From the NCBI GenBank assembly GCA_963575745.1, contig CAUYUJ010020274.1, positions 1-64,000 of the forward strand: DNA of 64,000 nt. The letters run 5' to 3'. The position numbers and the translations under genes were made by a program. Position 1 is the stretch's first letter, and each line of letters starts with the position of its first letter. Below are positions 17,490 through 28,345 of this stretch, in pieces. Source of the stretch: Prorocentrum cordatum. Taxonomy: Eukaryota > Sar > Dinophyceae > Prorocentrales > Prorocentraceae. Under the pieces are notes generated by a model, which did no database searches, was not told where the DNA came from, and saw nothing but the letters and a program-made list of their open reading frames with translations.

Positions 17490-17745
17490 GCCGCGCGGAG
17501 GAGGCGAGCACGGGCTCGGGTGCAGAGCTGGACGACTCGCTGCCCTGGGTCACGAGGGGTTCGAAGATGCCCTCCACGCGAAGGAGGCGAGCACGGGCTC
17601 GAAGGCAGAGCTGGACGATTCGTTGCCCTGGGTCACGAGGGGTTCGAAGATGCCCTCCACGCGAAGGAGGCGAGCACGGGCTCGAAGGCAGAGCTGGACG
17701 ACTCGCTGCCCTGGACCACGAGGGGCTCGAAGAGGTCCTCCTGCG
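17490..17745. repeat. 83-bp tandem repeat, three units
   Basis: GCGAGCACGGGCTCG occurs at 17504, 17587 and 17670, exactly 83 bp apart, with GAGCTGGACGA and TCACGAGGGGTTCGAAGATGCC inside the unit. A non-multiple-of-three period argues against a protein repeat. (CTC)n follows at 17884-17960. Confidence 0.8.
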
Positions 17746-18029
17746 ATGGCACGGGGACCAGGGCCCCAGGGGAGCCGTGGAGCCCGAGGCGGCAGTCCGA
17801 GACCTGGCACCCGAGGGCTCGCGACGCAGGCCGAGCGTCCCCCTGCCCAGGCGCGGCCGGCGGCTCTCGCTGCTCCGCCCGAACCTCCTCCTCCTCCTCC
17901 TCCTCCTCCTCCTCCTCCTCCTCCTCCTCCTCCTCCTCCTCCTCCTCCTCCTCCTCCTCCAGCGCGCGCTCCCACCCGAAGGCCACGCCGCACACGAAGC
18001 GAAGGTGAAGAGGAGGTGTGATTTTCGCA

Positions 18030-18185
18030 GAAGGCATCTATACACCACCACCGTGCCAAGGCAGGGCCATCCTGGGCCCCAGGATGATGTGTACGACCTC
18101 CTGGCCGAGGCCAAGAGGGTCTATACACCATCCTGGGGCCCAGGATGGCCCTGCCTTGGCACGGTGGTGGTGTATAGATGCCTTC
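18030..18185. repeat. Perfect 57-bp inverted repeat with 42-bp loop
   Basis: 18030-18086 and 18129-18185 are exact reverse complements over all 57 positions; the spacer is 18087-18128. Each arm also contains a near-palindromic CATCCTGGG/CCCAGGATG core. No flanking target duplication or transposase is visible. It could be a foldback or MITE relic, a hairpin-RNA source or a recent inverted duplication. Confidence 0.92.
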
Positions 18186-18403
18186 GTCGGATGATTGCCC
18201 TGCCAGCACAACGTCTTGTCGCCCATGCACTCTGAGACAGATCCTGCAGCAGCAGCGTCAGTGAGCATTGGTGCCGCAGCTCTTGGAGGCACCCTTCAGC
18301 TGCGCGGCCGCACCGCTGAGGAGATGGAAAGGTGCGATGGGTTGCACGACTCCCCGTGGGCTGTCTTCTGGGCGCTCGTGATGCACCTCGGGAACGTGCC
18401 GAT

Positions 18404-18757
18404 CTATCTCTTGCAGCCATTAATCTGAAGGCTAGCCCGAACGCCACCATCTCCACGAGGAGACTGAGCAAGGACTCCGCGAGCACCACCAACACAACCT
18501 GAGCTGGCAGCTGAAAAGGCTTTGAGGTCCTGAACGTCCTTCGTGAGGTTCCTGACGGCGCCAGCGAGCTCATCTGTCCGATCGCAAGCACCAAAGGCGG
18601 CCCATGGATCAGGCTGGGCATGGCCACTGGAGCTCGTACCACTTCCCAGTTTGGCGACACCCGATGGAGGGGCCACACCACGAAGCGATCCTGGCGAGGT
18701 CCCGATGACCGCCATCTTCGCATCACCTTGAGCTTTGAAGGCATAAACCTTCCTCAT
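18404..18757 (-). CDS. Small unrecognised ORF, possible gene remnant
   Basis: 117 aa starting MRKVYAFKAQGD, with a Ser/Gly-rich part, the word QPDPWAAFG, and a short helical stretch (TDELAGAVRNLTKDVQDLKA). Its composition is protein-like, unlike the surrounding simple repeats, but no domain is identified and no upstream exon can be defined. It may be a fragment of a retroelement ORF1/gag-type protein. 18240-18400 and 18760-19240 are otherwise unassigned. Confidence 0.3.
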   Translation of the reverse strand: MRKVYAFKAQGDAKMAVIGTSPGSLRGVAPPSGVAKLGSGTSSSGHAQPDPWAAFGACDRTDELAGAVRNLTKDVQDLKAFSAASSGCVGGARGVLAQSPRGDGGVRASLQINGCKR

Positions 18758-19239
18758 GATGCAGCTCTGCGATTCCTGGGTCTGGCGGTGAACGTGTTGA
18801 GAGAGATTCGTGGCGCCTCGGTAATGGAAGGCGTGACCTCACTAGAGATGCGGCCGTAGTCCACCTCGGATTAGACCACAAAAGAGATCGACCCAGTGAG
18901 TGAACGCCCATTACAGCACCCGACCGACTTCGATCATCGAATCCAGGCGGCAGCGAGCCGCTCGCAGACGGGCGGCGGTGATCGTCATCTTGAACACAAC
19001 GGTCACGCTGGGGACCAGGCAAAATGGACAATCTCACCGTCTCAGAGGAACGAAAAACGACATAAGCAAAAAAATGTGGCGGTCCGCGCGGGTTTCTTGG
19101 ATCCGCGCTGGACCCCTTCCCTGGCGCGCGGAGCTCACGAAGCTGGGCGGGAGTTTTTGTTTCGTCGGCGGCGAGGCAGAGGCAGCCCGCCCCAGCGTGA
19201 GGCGAATCGGGGCAACCGCAAGGCAAATTGCCCGGCGTG

Positions 19240-19815
19240 CAAGAGGAAGGAGAGAAGGAAAAAAGCTGGGCGAAGAAGAGGAGGAGGAGGAGGAGGAGGA
19301 AGAGGGGGAGAAGGAGGAGGAGGAGTAGGAGGAGGAGGAGGAGGAGGAGGGAAGGAGGAGGAGGAGGAGGAAGAGGAGGAGGAGGAAGAGAAGGAGGAAC
19401 GCGAGACTTCACCGTGGGTACGCACCAAGCAGAGTGAGGCGAGAGCTGCGGCGAAGCCCCCGTGACCGACAGGCGGCGGACCACGAGGGTCGAGCAGGGA
19501 AAAGAGCGGCAGCAGTCCAGCCCCGGATATCAGGGGTGTCGATCTTGCCTCCAGAGAAGACATAGGCCTTGAGCCAACACGAGTACGGGAGGAGGAGCAG
19601 GAGGGAGAGGTGGAGGAGGATAAGAAGGAGGAGGAGGAGAAGACAGAGGAGGAGGAGGAGGAGGAGGACGAGGAAGAGGAGGAGGAGGAGAAGGACGAGG
19701 AAGAAAGCAGAGGAGGCGGAGGAGCAGGAGGAAGAGGTGGAGGTGGAGGAGGAAGGGGAGGAGAAGGACGAGGAAGAAAGCAGAGGAGGCGGAGGAGCAG
19801 GACGAGCAAGGGGGA
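19240..19815. repeat. (GGA)n purine-rich tracts
   Basis: Two GGA/GAG blocks (19270-19405 and 19590-19805) separated by about 185 bp of ordinary sequence. Poly-Glu/Arg/Gly frames here are artefacts of composition. Confidence 0.85.
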
Positions 19816-20061
19816 AGGGGCCAAACCCTGCTGAGCCTCGACGAGAGAGCGCCCATTTCTAGAGGAGCTCGACGCCGTCGCCGCAGTCGGCGGCGTCGGC
19901 GGCATCGAGTCGACGACGGGGGACGGTCGACGAGGACGCCGACGAGGACACCGACCCAGGCTGACGACGGCGACAAGAAGAGCAGGGCCCCGAAGCGGGG
20001 AGACTCGGCAAACCAGGGCGGCGGCGCGCCCAAGAGAGGCTGCGGCCGTGGGTCCAGGCAC

Positions 20062-20072
20062 TATATCTACTC

Positions 20073-20112
<40 letters not shown>

Positions 20113-20270
20113 AGTTTTACAAGCCCTCCTCCCCGTCCTCCTCCTCCTCCTCCTCCTCCTCTTCCTCCTCCTCCTCCTCCTCCTCCTCCTCCTCCCTCCT
20201 CCTCCTCCTCCTCCTCCTCCTCCTCCTCCTCCTCCTCCTCCTCCTCCTCCTCCTCCTCCTCCTCCTCGAA
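20062..20270. repeat. (CT)n then (CCT)n microsatellite
   Basis: CT run at 20062-20113, a 25-bp break, then (CTC)n to about 20268. A (CA)n run of about 28 bp lies at 20462-20488. Confidence 0.9.
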
Positions 20271-20499
20271 CATTGGTGATCCTCGATTTCGGTGTTGGTG
20301 GTGACATTTCGGTCACTTTGGAAGCCAGAATATTACCACCATCACCGAGATCGGGAGCCTCTTCCCTCGGTGGAGGAGCACCACCGATGTTGGTGTTGGT
20401 GTCAACCTCTAGGCCTGCGACCTTTGTATATTTTTACAAGCCCGGGCGGGGGGAAAACCCGTCACACACACACACACACACACACACCAAAACCGGACT

Positions 20500-21060
20500 C
20501 CCGGGATCTGGGGCTTAGGGACCCTCCGGACGGGCCTCGAAGCGGCCCCCCGGGCCTCGCAGGACGTGGCGCGCTCCCGAAACCACCCCAGAGAGCCCCA
20601 ATATGGTCGACGACGACCACCAGGGAAGCCGTCATACCCCCAAAGATCGTCGCGAAACGTCCCAACAGGCCTCCAAGAGCACTCCCAGGAGGCAAAAATC
20701 GTTGATTTGGTTGGTTTTGGGTTTATTTTGGGGTTCTCCTCTTTTCGGCTTCCCGACGCTCCAAGACGACGTTATTCTGGGCGTCCGAAGCCGCCTGGGA
20801 GGCTCCCAAATCGTCCCAAAACCATCCGAAAGGGCTTCCAGGCAGTCCAAGAGAGCCCCAAAACGGCACAACAGGGGTCCAAGATGGCCCTCAGAGAGCC
20901 CCATGGCGGCCCAAAATGGCCCCAAGACGCCTTCCGAAGCATTCCACATCGTGACCTGGTCGTTCAGGAACACGGTTGTTGGCGGCAGGGTGGCCCGAGG
21001 AAGCCCCCAGAGGCCCCCAGAACACGCCCAGGAGGCCTCCAGAAGGCCTTAAGAAAGCCT
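20500..21060. other. Degenerate CCCCAAGA-type repeat, no gene
   Basis: Loosely repeated words such as GAGAGCCCCA, GCCCCAAGACG and TCCAAGA, similar in flavour to the foldback satellite at 24.2 kb but too diverged to define units. Open frames in both directions are not protein-like. Confidence 0.4.
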
Positions 21061-21064
21061 GAAA

Positions 21065-21383
21065 CAGGCTTAACTCCTCCCGCAACTATTTATCTCCGGC
21101 ACTCAGGAAGCGTTGCTATGGTCGGAGCCGTGAGCGCATCGACACCGAGACGATTGACAAGGCACGAAACGCAAATACAAATCGGCTCCCTGGAGGTGCG
21201 GGAAGGTGGGTGGGTGACGGCTGAGGCCATTGCTCCCGTCCCAAAGCCTACAAGTCAGGCTTAACTCCCCCCGCAACTATTTATCTCCGGCACTCAGGAA
21301 GCGTTGCTATGGTCGGAGCCGTGAGCGCATCGACACCGAGACGATTGACTAGGCACGAAACGCAAATACAAATCGGCTCCCTG
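21065..21383. repeat. 128-bp direct repeats just beyond the YR gene
   Basis: 21065-21192 and 21256-21383 match over 128 bp with two substitutions and are separated by 63 bp. The second copy overlaps the 3' end of the RNaseH-YR frame. Short direct repeats at the end of a YR element recall the split repeats of the intact element, so this may be the terminus of the second YR element. Confidence 0.75.
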
Positions 21384-23010
21384 ACCCAAACCTCCAAACA
21401 TGCTAAGCGAGACACACAGCATGCATGAAGACACATCCCAAGCTGTGAGACAAGCAGCAAGCACTCAGTTTTGCCACGCACGGGAGAGGCCACGGCCCGT
21501 GCGAGCAGGCCTGGCAGCGCAGCGGCGAAGCTCCCCACGAGCTCTCGCGAGGCCTGCGACAGGTTCGGCACGAACGCCACCGCCGCCACCTCCTGGATGT
21601 AGATCTCCATGGACTTGAGCTGCCACCACCTGCCCCTCCACTGGGTGCGCGGCAGGTCCTCGGACTGCTGGAAAAAGAACGTGGCACCGCCGCCACGATG
21701 AGATGCTGGCGTCAGGCCATGCGCCTCCGTGGCCGCGATGCCGAAGAAATGCACCAGCGCGTCGTGGCACCTCCGGAACTGCTGGTAGGAGCCGCTGAAG
21801 ATCTTCTTTCCAGGCGGCTGCCCTGCCGCCAGCACCTCCAGCAGCCTGACCAACGCCACCTCGTCGCACCTGGCGTGCCCCATGCGAGCCACCGCCCAGC
21901 GGGCCTTGGGCTCGCGCACCTCGACGCAGCACACCTCGTTGTCAGCCATCAGCTGAGACGGCAACAAGATGTCCGCGTAGGTCAGACCGTGGGCCTCGCC
22001 AGGTCCCAGCATGCACGTGAAGGCCAAGAAGACGAGGACGGCCATGTCGATCCACCTCCAGCTGAGTGCCAAGGCCACCAGCGCGCGCAACACCGGCAGC
22101 GGCGTGGGGAAGCGATGGCGCGTCGGCACGGCGTACTGCCACGCCTGCGACACATCCCACGCCACGCCCATGTGTCGGCGCAATGACCTCTCCACGTCCA
22201 CGATCGCGTTGATGGTCTCCGTGTAGTGCTTCAAACTCCTGCCACGCGAGTAAAACACCTGGCCGTACGAGGCGACGATGTTGGAGACCACCCGCGGCAG
22301 CTGCACCACCAGCTCCGCCACCGAGCAGCCGCCGTCCAGCGCCAGGAGCCACGTCTCGAACTGCTTCAGCAGCAGGCGCCTCATCTGTGCCGTCTTGGTG
22401 CCCGTCTGCGGCCGCAGGCGGAGGTCGACCGCGGGCCGAGGATCGGGCGGCTCGCCTGCCACGCGAGCGCCACTCGTCATCATCATCACGCTGATCCAGA
22501 CCACGGCGATCAGCCTGCATCCGCCTGAAGCCACGCTGGAAGGGCCCTCGCCAGGGTAGCCGAGCGTGCTGTCGAAGTCCTTCTGCGTCCACAAGAGCAG
22601 CTTGAACGTCATGCGACACCACTCCGAATCGGCGCGCCGCTGGCGGGGCACGCGCGTCCACTGGTCGAGGCTCCGCAAGTCGCCAGCTGCAGCCGAGCGC
22701 CACCAAGCGGGCGGCGTGGCCGACGGCGGGGCGACGCCTCGGCCCCGAGACGGCCCGTCGGCGGGGATCAGGCGCGCGGGCGCGAAGTCGTACCCCGGGT
22801 ACACGTCGAACCCAAGCACATCGGGCAGGCCCACCTTCAGGTCGTCGTTGAGCGCGTGCGACGCTGACCTACCCTTCGAGCAGGCACCCAGCGCCACGGT
22901 CGAGTCCAGCAGGAACGGTTGTCGGGTCCCAGGCTGCTGCCGCGCCGCCTTCGCCCTCGCTCTCAGGTGGGCGCGCACCTCCAGGCGGTTGATGTGCGAA
23001 GCGGAAGCAA
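21281..23010 (-). pseudogene. RNase H C-terminal part plus tyrosine recombinase (3' half of a second YR element)
   Basis: One open frame without a convincing own start: its first codons lie in the GGAGCAACTG minisatellite. It opens with the second half of a DIRS-type RNase H: SHINRLEVRAHL (Glu), LLDSTVALGACSKGRSAS (Asp) and LIPADGPSRG. A YR domain follows: LVFLAFTCMLGPGEAHGL, then LTPASHRGGGATFFF, RGRWWQLKSM and a candidate Tyr in SMEIYIQEV. The first catalytic Arg expected in the TCMLRPGE-like box is Gly here, and the sequence after the Tyr is long. The missing RNase H first strand, RT and gag are on the same strand at 51.5-55.3 kb. I read this as the detached 3' half of that element, probably inactive. 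Confidence 0.75.
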
Positions 23011-23014
23011 TTGG

Positions 23015-24012
23015 CGGAGCAACTGAAACCACCCCAGTTGCAACTGAGACCGCCCCCGGTGGCGCCTAGGGGGCCGGGGGGCGGGCGGAGCAACTGAGAC
23101 GGGTGGGCGGAGCAACTGGGCCAGCAACTGACCCAACTGACCCAACTGACCCAGACTGCCCCACACTGCCCCAGACCGCCCCAACTGCCCCACTGTCCCA
23201 GACTGCCCCAGACTGCCCCAGACTGGCCCAGACTGCCCCAGAGTGCCCCAGACTGCCCCAGACTGCCCCAGACTGCCCCAGACTGTCCCAGACTGCCCCA
23301 GACTGTCCCAGACTGCCCCAGACTGCCAAGGGGGCCGGGGGCGGGCGGAGCAACTGAGACGGGTGGGCGGAGCAACTGGGCCAGCAACTGACCCAACTGA
23401 CCCAACTGACCCAGACTGCCCCAGACTGCCCCAGACTGCCCCACACTGCCCCAGACTGCCCCAGGCTGCCCCAGAGGGCCCCAACTGGCCCAGACTGCCC
23501 CAGACTGCCCCAGACTGCCTCAGACTGCCCCAGACTGCCCCAGACTGGCCCCAGACAGGCCCCAGACTGCCCCAGACTGCCCCAGACTGCCCCAGACTGC
23601 CAAGGGGGCCGGGGGGCGGGCGGAGCAACTGAGACGGGTGGGCGGAGCAACTGGGCCAGCAACTGACCCAACTGACCCAACTGACCCAACTGACCCAGAC
23701 TGCCCCAGACTGCCCCACACTGCCCCAGACTGCCCCAGGCTGCCCCAGAGTGCCCCAACTGGCCCAGACTGCCCCAGACTGCCCCAGACTGCCTCAGACT
23801 GCCACAGACTGCCCCAGACTGCCCAACAGGCCCCAGACAGGCCCCAGACTGCCCCAGACTGCCCCAGACTGCCCCAGACTGCCAAGGGGGCCGGGGGGCG
23901 GGCGGAGCAACTGAAACGGGTGGGCGGAGCAACTGGGCCAGCAACTTACCCAACTGACCCAACTGACCCAACTGACCCAGACTGACCCAGACTGCCCCAG
24001 GCTGCCCCATGC
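23015..24012. repeat. GACTGCCCCA minisatellite with ~270-bp higher-order units
   Basis: A 10-bp unit GACTGCCCCA is organised in blocks. Each block is headed by GGGGGCCGGGGGGCGGGCGG, AGCAACTGAGACGGGTGGGC and several ACTGACCCA words. Heads start near 23069, 23330, 23604 and 23886, so the higher-order period is 261-282 bp. The long Gly/Ser/Trp/Gln frames on the minus strand and Pro/Thr/Asp frames on the plus strand are translations of the 10-mer. The head sequence reappears at 51345-51415. Confidence 0.9.
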
Positions 24013-24169
24013 GCCAAGAGGGCTTCCGCGAAGGGCCCGAGAGAGGCTCTCCTGGACCCTTGCAGGGAGCAGCGCCCCGGTCCCAGCTGCACCCGGGGCC
24101 GCGCGTGCCGCGGGGGGCCTCGACGGAGGGCGGGGCGCTCCCAGAGCCTTCCGACGGGCCCAAAGGCGG

Positions 24170-24775
24170 CCCCAAGACAGGCCCAAGACGTTCGGAGCCT
24201 GCCCAGGGCCCAAAGGCGCCCCAAGACAGGCCCAAGAGGGCCCCAGGACAGCTTATAAAAACAGCTTGTTTTATAACGTACTCCTGGGCCCTCTTGGGGG
24301 TTTCTCGGAGCTCCCTTGGAGGCCTCTGGGAGCCCTCTAGGGGCCCTCTTGGACCCTTCCCAGAAGGTTCGGGGGGGGCTCAAAGGCGCCCCAAGACGGG
24401 CCCAAGAGGGCACCAGGCCAGCTTATAAAAACACCTTGTTTTATAACGTACTCCTGGGCCCTCTTCGGGGCCTCTTGGAGCCCCCCTGGGGGCCTCTGGG
24501 AGCCCTCTAGGGGCCCTACTGGACCCTTCCCAGGGCCCTCGGAGGGGCCCACAGGCGCCCCAACACGGGCCCAAGTGAGCCCCAGGACAGCTTATAAAAA
24601 ACAGCTTGTTTTATAACGTACTCCTGGGCCCTCTTCGGGGCCTCTTGGAGCCCCCTCTGGGGCCCTCTGGGAGCCCTCTAGGGGCCCTCTTGGACCCTTC
24701 CCAAGGCCCTCGGAAGGGGCCCAGAGGCGCTCCAAGACGGGCCCAAGAGGGCCCCAGGACAGCGTATAATTATTC
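24170..24775. repeat. ~170-bp foldback satellite, about four units
   Basis: Units start with AGCTTATAAAAACA and TTGTTTTATAACGTAC near 24249, 24419 and 24588, with a diverged end near 24770. CCCAAGAGGGCCCCAGGA before the AT core pairs with TCCTGGGCCCTCTTGGG after it, so each unit contains a near-perfect ~70-bp palindrome. The rest is GGGCCCTCTTGGACCCTTCC-like. The same family is at 48778-48945 and 50391-51000. Confidence 0.85.
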
Positions 24776-24884
24776 ACTGCGTGGGGATCCCCATATGTGC
24801 ATCTCCTTGCTGGCGCTCCCTTGGTGGTGGGACTCGGTGAGGACGAATCTGGATTTAAGTGTGACTGAGCTGCCTTTCTCTCTG

Positions 24885-24894
24885 CTCTCTCTGC

Positions 24895-24934
<40 letters not shown>

Positions 24935-25061
24935 CTCTCTCTGTCTCTGCCTCTCTTTCCCTGCCTCTCTCTCTCTCTGCCTCTCTCTCTGCCTCTGTCT
25001 CTCTGCCTCTCTCTCTCTCTGCCTCTCTCTCTGTGCCTCTCTCTCTCTGCCTCTATCTCTG

Positions 25062-25104
<43 letters not shown>

Positions 25105-25132
25105 TCTCTCTCTCTCTACTCTCTGCTCTCTC

Positions 25133-25165
<33 letters not shown>

Positions 25166-25191
25166 GCTCTCTCTCTTCTCTTCTCTTCTCT

Positions 25192-25273
<82 letters not shown>

Positions 25274-25317
25274 CTTTCGCTCTCTCGCTCTCTCTTGCTC
25301 TCTCTCGCTCTCTGTCG

Positions 25318-25348
<31 letters not shown>

Positions 25349-25349
25349 G
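24885..25349. repeat. (CT)n microsatellite, left flank of LINE copy 1
   Basis: About 465 bp of imperfect CT with scattered GCCT and CGCT variants. Unique LINE sequence starts immediately after it. Confidence 0.9.
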
Positions 25350-25504
25350 CTAGTCTCGGCTCGAGAGTGCCCAGCACTCAGACCGCAGCCGCGACGCGAA
25401 GCGCCCCGCCTCGGAGTCAGACTCCCAGGCCTCGCGAGACCGGAGGGGTCCCAGCAGGACCCTACTGATTCGCGTCACCTCTCCTCACCAGAGCGCCCGC
25501 AGCA

Positions 25505-28084
25505 ATGGCCCCCAAGAAGCCGGAGCGCCGTCGCTCTTCTAAGCAGCCTCCGAGTTCCCGCCCCACGCGCCCTGCTGCCGAAGGGTCTCTCCTTCAACGC
25601 AAGCAGGACTGCATCGCAGCGTTCAAGCAAGCGGGGTCTGACCGCCCCACGGCCGCATACAACGGGCTTGCCGAGCTGAACGCGGACGAGCTCCAGGCAA
25701 CGTACGACATGCACAAGTCCAACACGAAGAAGCTTGGCAGCGCCCTGATCCGCATGTGCGCCGCCAACCAGATCAGCTACACGCTTGATCATCACCAGCG
25801 CAGCAAGCCTAAGCGCATTGGCGGTGACACATCACATCCACCAGCGGGTTCCGCACGTCTTCAGGCTGCGGACACCCAATTCATCGCCTTGGACCCGGCC
25901 TTTTGGAAGGTCCCTGTCCTCGCCGAACCCACATCACCTGACGACGGCAAGACGTACAAGCCCAGTATCAGCCTCCACGACTACGAGAGCGGTGAACGGC
26001 TGCTGCAACACCACCTCGAGCAGGGCAAGCGAGCCACGGGTCAGCTCGCGATCGCTGTCATGGGCCCAAAAAACGACAACTACGTCGGTACCGAGCTCGC
26101 CGTCCCCGTCCTGAAGCGTCACCCCAAGGCGCCCAAAGTGGTCCACACGCACGTCCCCGTGACCGTGTACCAGCTGGGCACCAAGGAGGTCGCCTGCACG
26201 GAAAAAGTAGCCGTCGCCACCATCGACCCTGCCGACCACGTATGCTGGATTCGGGCGACCATACATGAAACCGAGGCCATTGCCGCAGTCCCCTCCATGC
26301 ACCAGGCCTTCGAGGACCAGTTCTCGGGAGGTGCCCCCGTGAACGGTGGTCCACGCGCCAAGGGCCCTTTTCGAGGGGACTCTGCCCCACAGGACAAGGC
26401 GCGCCAAAACCAAAAGCACAGGGAGTCCAAGAAAGACGCTCGCCGCCAGGAGCTCGATAGTCAGCTTCAGGACACCTTCAAGGCCCTCTTCCACGGCAAC
26501 TTTAAAGCCGTCACCATCCTCGAACCCTGCAAAAGCCTAGGCAGGTTTGGATCGGGCGTCGGAAAGAGGTCCCTGGCCGCCACCTTCGGCGTCAGTCTTC
26601 AAGCGGTCGACAAGGTCCTGGCGGGATCAGGGCAACTCGGTGCCACCTACGACCTCAGCAACGTAGGTGCAGACGAGCCCACCGCTGACAAGTATCAGAC
26701 CGTGTGGTTCCCTGAGGACCAGCCCATCACGATGGCAGACGCGTTCCAGAAGTCGGTGGAGTTCAAGGCCCTGGGAGTCGTCAGACACGGCAAGTCAGGT
26801 CTACTGGGGATCCGTGTTCCACGGGGGTCAGACGCCGCCAAGGCTGCTGCTGTCAGCATCCGTGGATGCGAGGCTACCCTCGCCAAGACGCGCTACCGCA
26901 TCACTGGCATTGCGGCACGCCACGCCACGCTGACCCAGCTCGCCAAGACTCTCACGGGCCCGTCCGTCAAATGGGACTGTGAGGTCTACCACACCGCCTG
27001 GGACCCAGCCACTGCGGCCCAGTTTGCCTTAGTGCGCGCCCATCGGCCCCCACTCACCTATACGGTGCAGGTCGCGGGGTGCCCCATCCCGTGGAGCATC
27101 ACCGAGGCCCCGCTGGCTGAGGTGGTGCCGAAGCGGGACAACGTTACCATCGTCACGCCTACCACCATCACAGAGCCTGTGACGCCGCCAGCCCGTGGTG
27201 GCGGCTTTAGCCCCGCCACCGGCACACTCCTCACCAAAGCGGCCCAGAGCCCCTACCTCCACGACCTCATGACTGCCACGCCCAAAGGCAAGGGCGTCGC
27301 ACCGCTCCTGATCCCCAAGGAGGAGCCTTCAGCCAAGCGCCACCGCTCCTCCAGCGGGAAACGTGACGCCACGCCGCACGCAAGGTCATCCTGCGCCCCA
27401 GGCCGCAGCTCCTCTGCACCCCCGCACGGCACGGACGGAGCCGCTGAACCGATGGCCGCCCCAGGATCAGGTGGCCATGACTCCTGGCTTGGCACGGTGG
27501 CGGCAGAAGGTGGGGGCCACACCGAAGGCGACGCTGCCACAGCCGCCGAAGTACCAGGCGACGTCGACGACGTCGAGATCCTCTCATCAGGTGATGAATA
27601 CAGCGTGGCCTCCCAAGAACTCAACACCTTCGGCGAGCGCTTCGCATCGGCCTCTAAACTGCCAGATGCTGCCACGACCCGCATCCAGCACATGGAACAA
27701 CAGCACGAGCTGCTAGCCAACACGGTGGATAACATGCAGGTACAGCTTGCGGGCGTCCTCTCCTCCCAGGCCACACTCACGGAGCACGTTTCAGGGCTGG
27801 AACGGGGGCTTGCCACCGTCGTCACCCAGCAACAGACGGCAACCGCCGACGCCGCTGCACTACGCGGCGACATCCAGACCCTCCTCGGGCACCTCACGGG
27901 AGGCACCATCCACCTGCCACAAGTGGCCACTCTGGAAACTAAGAAGGAGGAAGCTGCAGCGGCCGCCGAACCCGTGGCTGCCTGCGGTTGGATCGACCAG
28001 CCAGGCCAGGTCACCCCAGGGACGGGGCCCCCAGGGGCCGACAAAGGCAAGGACAAGGGTCGGGCCACCCAGGAACCCTATTGA
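25505..28084 (+). CDS. LINE ORF1 protein (RNA-binding, coiled-coil)
   Basis: 859 aa starting MAPKKPERRRSS; ATG at 25505 is the first in the frame. The basic Lys/Arg/Ser N-terminus is followed by a long globular part. The segment around residues 385-540 (ALGVVRHGKSGLLGIRVPRG; RYRITGIAARHATLTQLAKT; DCEVYHTAWDP; FALVRAHRPPLTYTV) alternates strand and helix like RRM-type folds of LINE ORF1 proteins, by pattern only. A Ser/Pro-rich linker and acidic patch (DVDDVEILSSGDEYS) lead to a coiled coil at about residues 725-800 (MEQQHELLANTVDNMQVQL). It would bind element RNA and form the RNP. The order basic, RRM-like, coiled coil is reversed relative to mammalian L1 ORF1p. No catalytic motif is seen. 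Confidence 0.75.
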   Translation: MAPKKPERRRSSKQPPSSRPTRPAAEGSLLQRKQDCIAAFKQAGSDRPTAAYNGLAELNADELQATYDMHKSNTKKLGSALIRMCAANQISYTLDHHQRSKPKRIGGDTSHPPAGSARLQAADTQFIALDPAFWKVPVLAEPTSPDDGKTYKPSISLHDYESGERLLQHHLEQGKRATGQLAIAVMGPKNDNYVGTELAVPVLKRHPKAPKVVHTHVPVTVYQLGTKEVACTEKVAVATIDPADHVCWIRATIHETEAIAAVPSMHQAFEDQFSGGAPVNGGPRAKGPFRGDSAPQDKARQNQKHRESKKDARRQELDSQLQDTFKALFHGNFKAVTILEPCKSLGRFGSGVGKRSLAATFGVSLQAVDKVLAGSGQLGATYDLSNVGADEPTADKYQTVWFPEDQPITMADAFQKSVEFKALGVVRHGKSGLLGIRVPRGSDAAKAAAVSIRGCEATLAKTRYRITGIAARHATLTQLAKTLTGPSVKWDCEVYHTAWDPATAAQFALVRAHRPPLTYTVQVAGCPIPWSITEAPLAEVVPKRDNVTIVTPTTITEPVTPPARGGGFSPATGTLLTKAAQSPYLHDLMTATPKGKGVAPLLIPKEEPSAKRHRSSSGKRDATPHARSSCAPGRSSSAPPHGTDGAAEPMAAPGSGGHDSWLGTVAAEGGGHTEGDAATAAEVPGDVDDVEILSSGDEYSVASQELNTFGERFASASKLPDAATTRIQHMEQQHELLANTVDNMQVQLAGVLSSQATLTEHVSGLERGLATVVTQQQTATADAAALRGDIQTLLGHLTGGTIHLPQVATLETKKEEAAAAAEPVAACGWIDQPGQVTPGTGPPGADKGKDKGRATQEPY

Positions 28085-28345
28085 AGGTGCCTCAGAGAGC
28101 CCGCCTCAGCCCTCCGAGGAAGCGCCTTCAGAGGCATCTATTCCCTCTTCGCGTCGTATCTCTTTCTTGTCACCTCATGTCTGTTTTGGCAGCAGCACGC
28201 GCAAGCTATCTGGTGTAGGGACACCCGTAGTCTTGCAGGGGGCGTGATTGTTGCAATGTACATGAGCATTCAGGGGTATTTGAGGACGTGTGCTGACATG
28301 CAGCTTTTGGCTCATCGCTCGCGCCGCCCGCCAGGCCTCGCCATC

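Noticed and set aside
16859-18235. 458-codon plus-strand ORF with Glu-rich, Arg-rich and poly-Leu parts
   Set aside because: Built from the GAG tract, the 83-bp repeat (not a multiple of three) and (CTC)n; no folded domain.
22869-24235. Long minus-strand ORFs (up to ~390 codons) of GSLGQSGAVW repeats, and plus-strand PQTAPDCPRL repeats
   Set aside because: They are direct translations of the 10-bp minisatellite, open on both strands. A 10-bp unit gives a 30-bp (10-residue) protein repeat by arithmetic, so openness is not evidence of coding.
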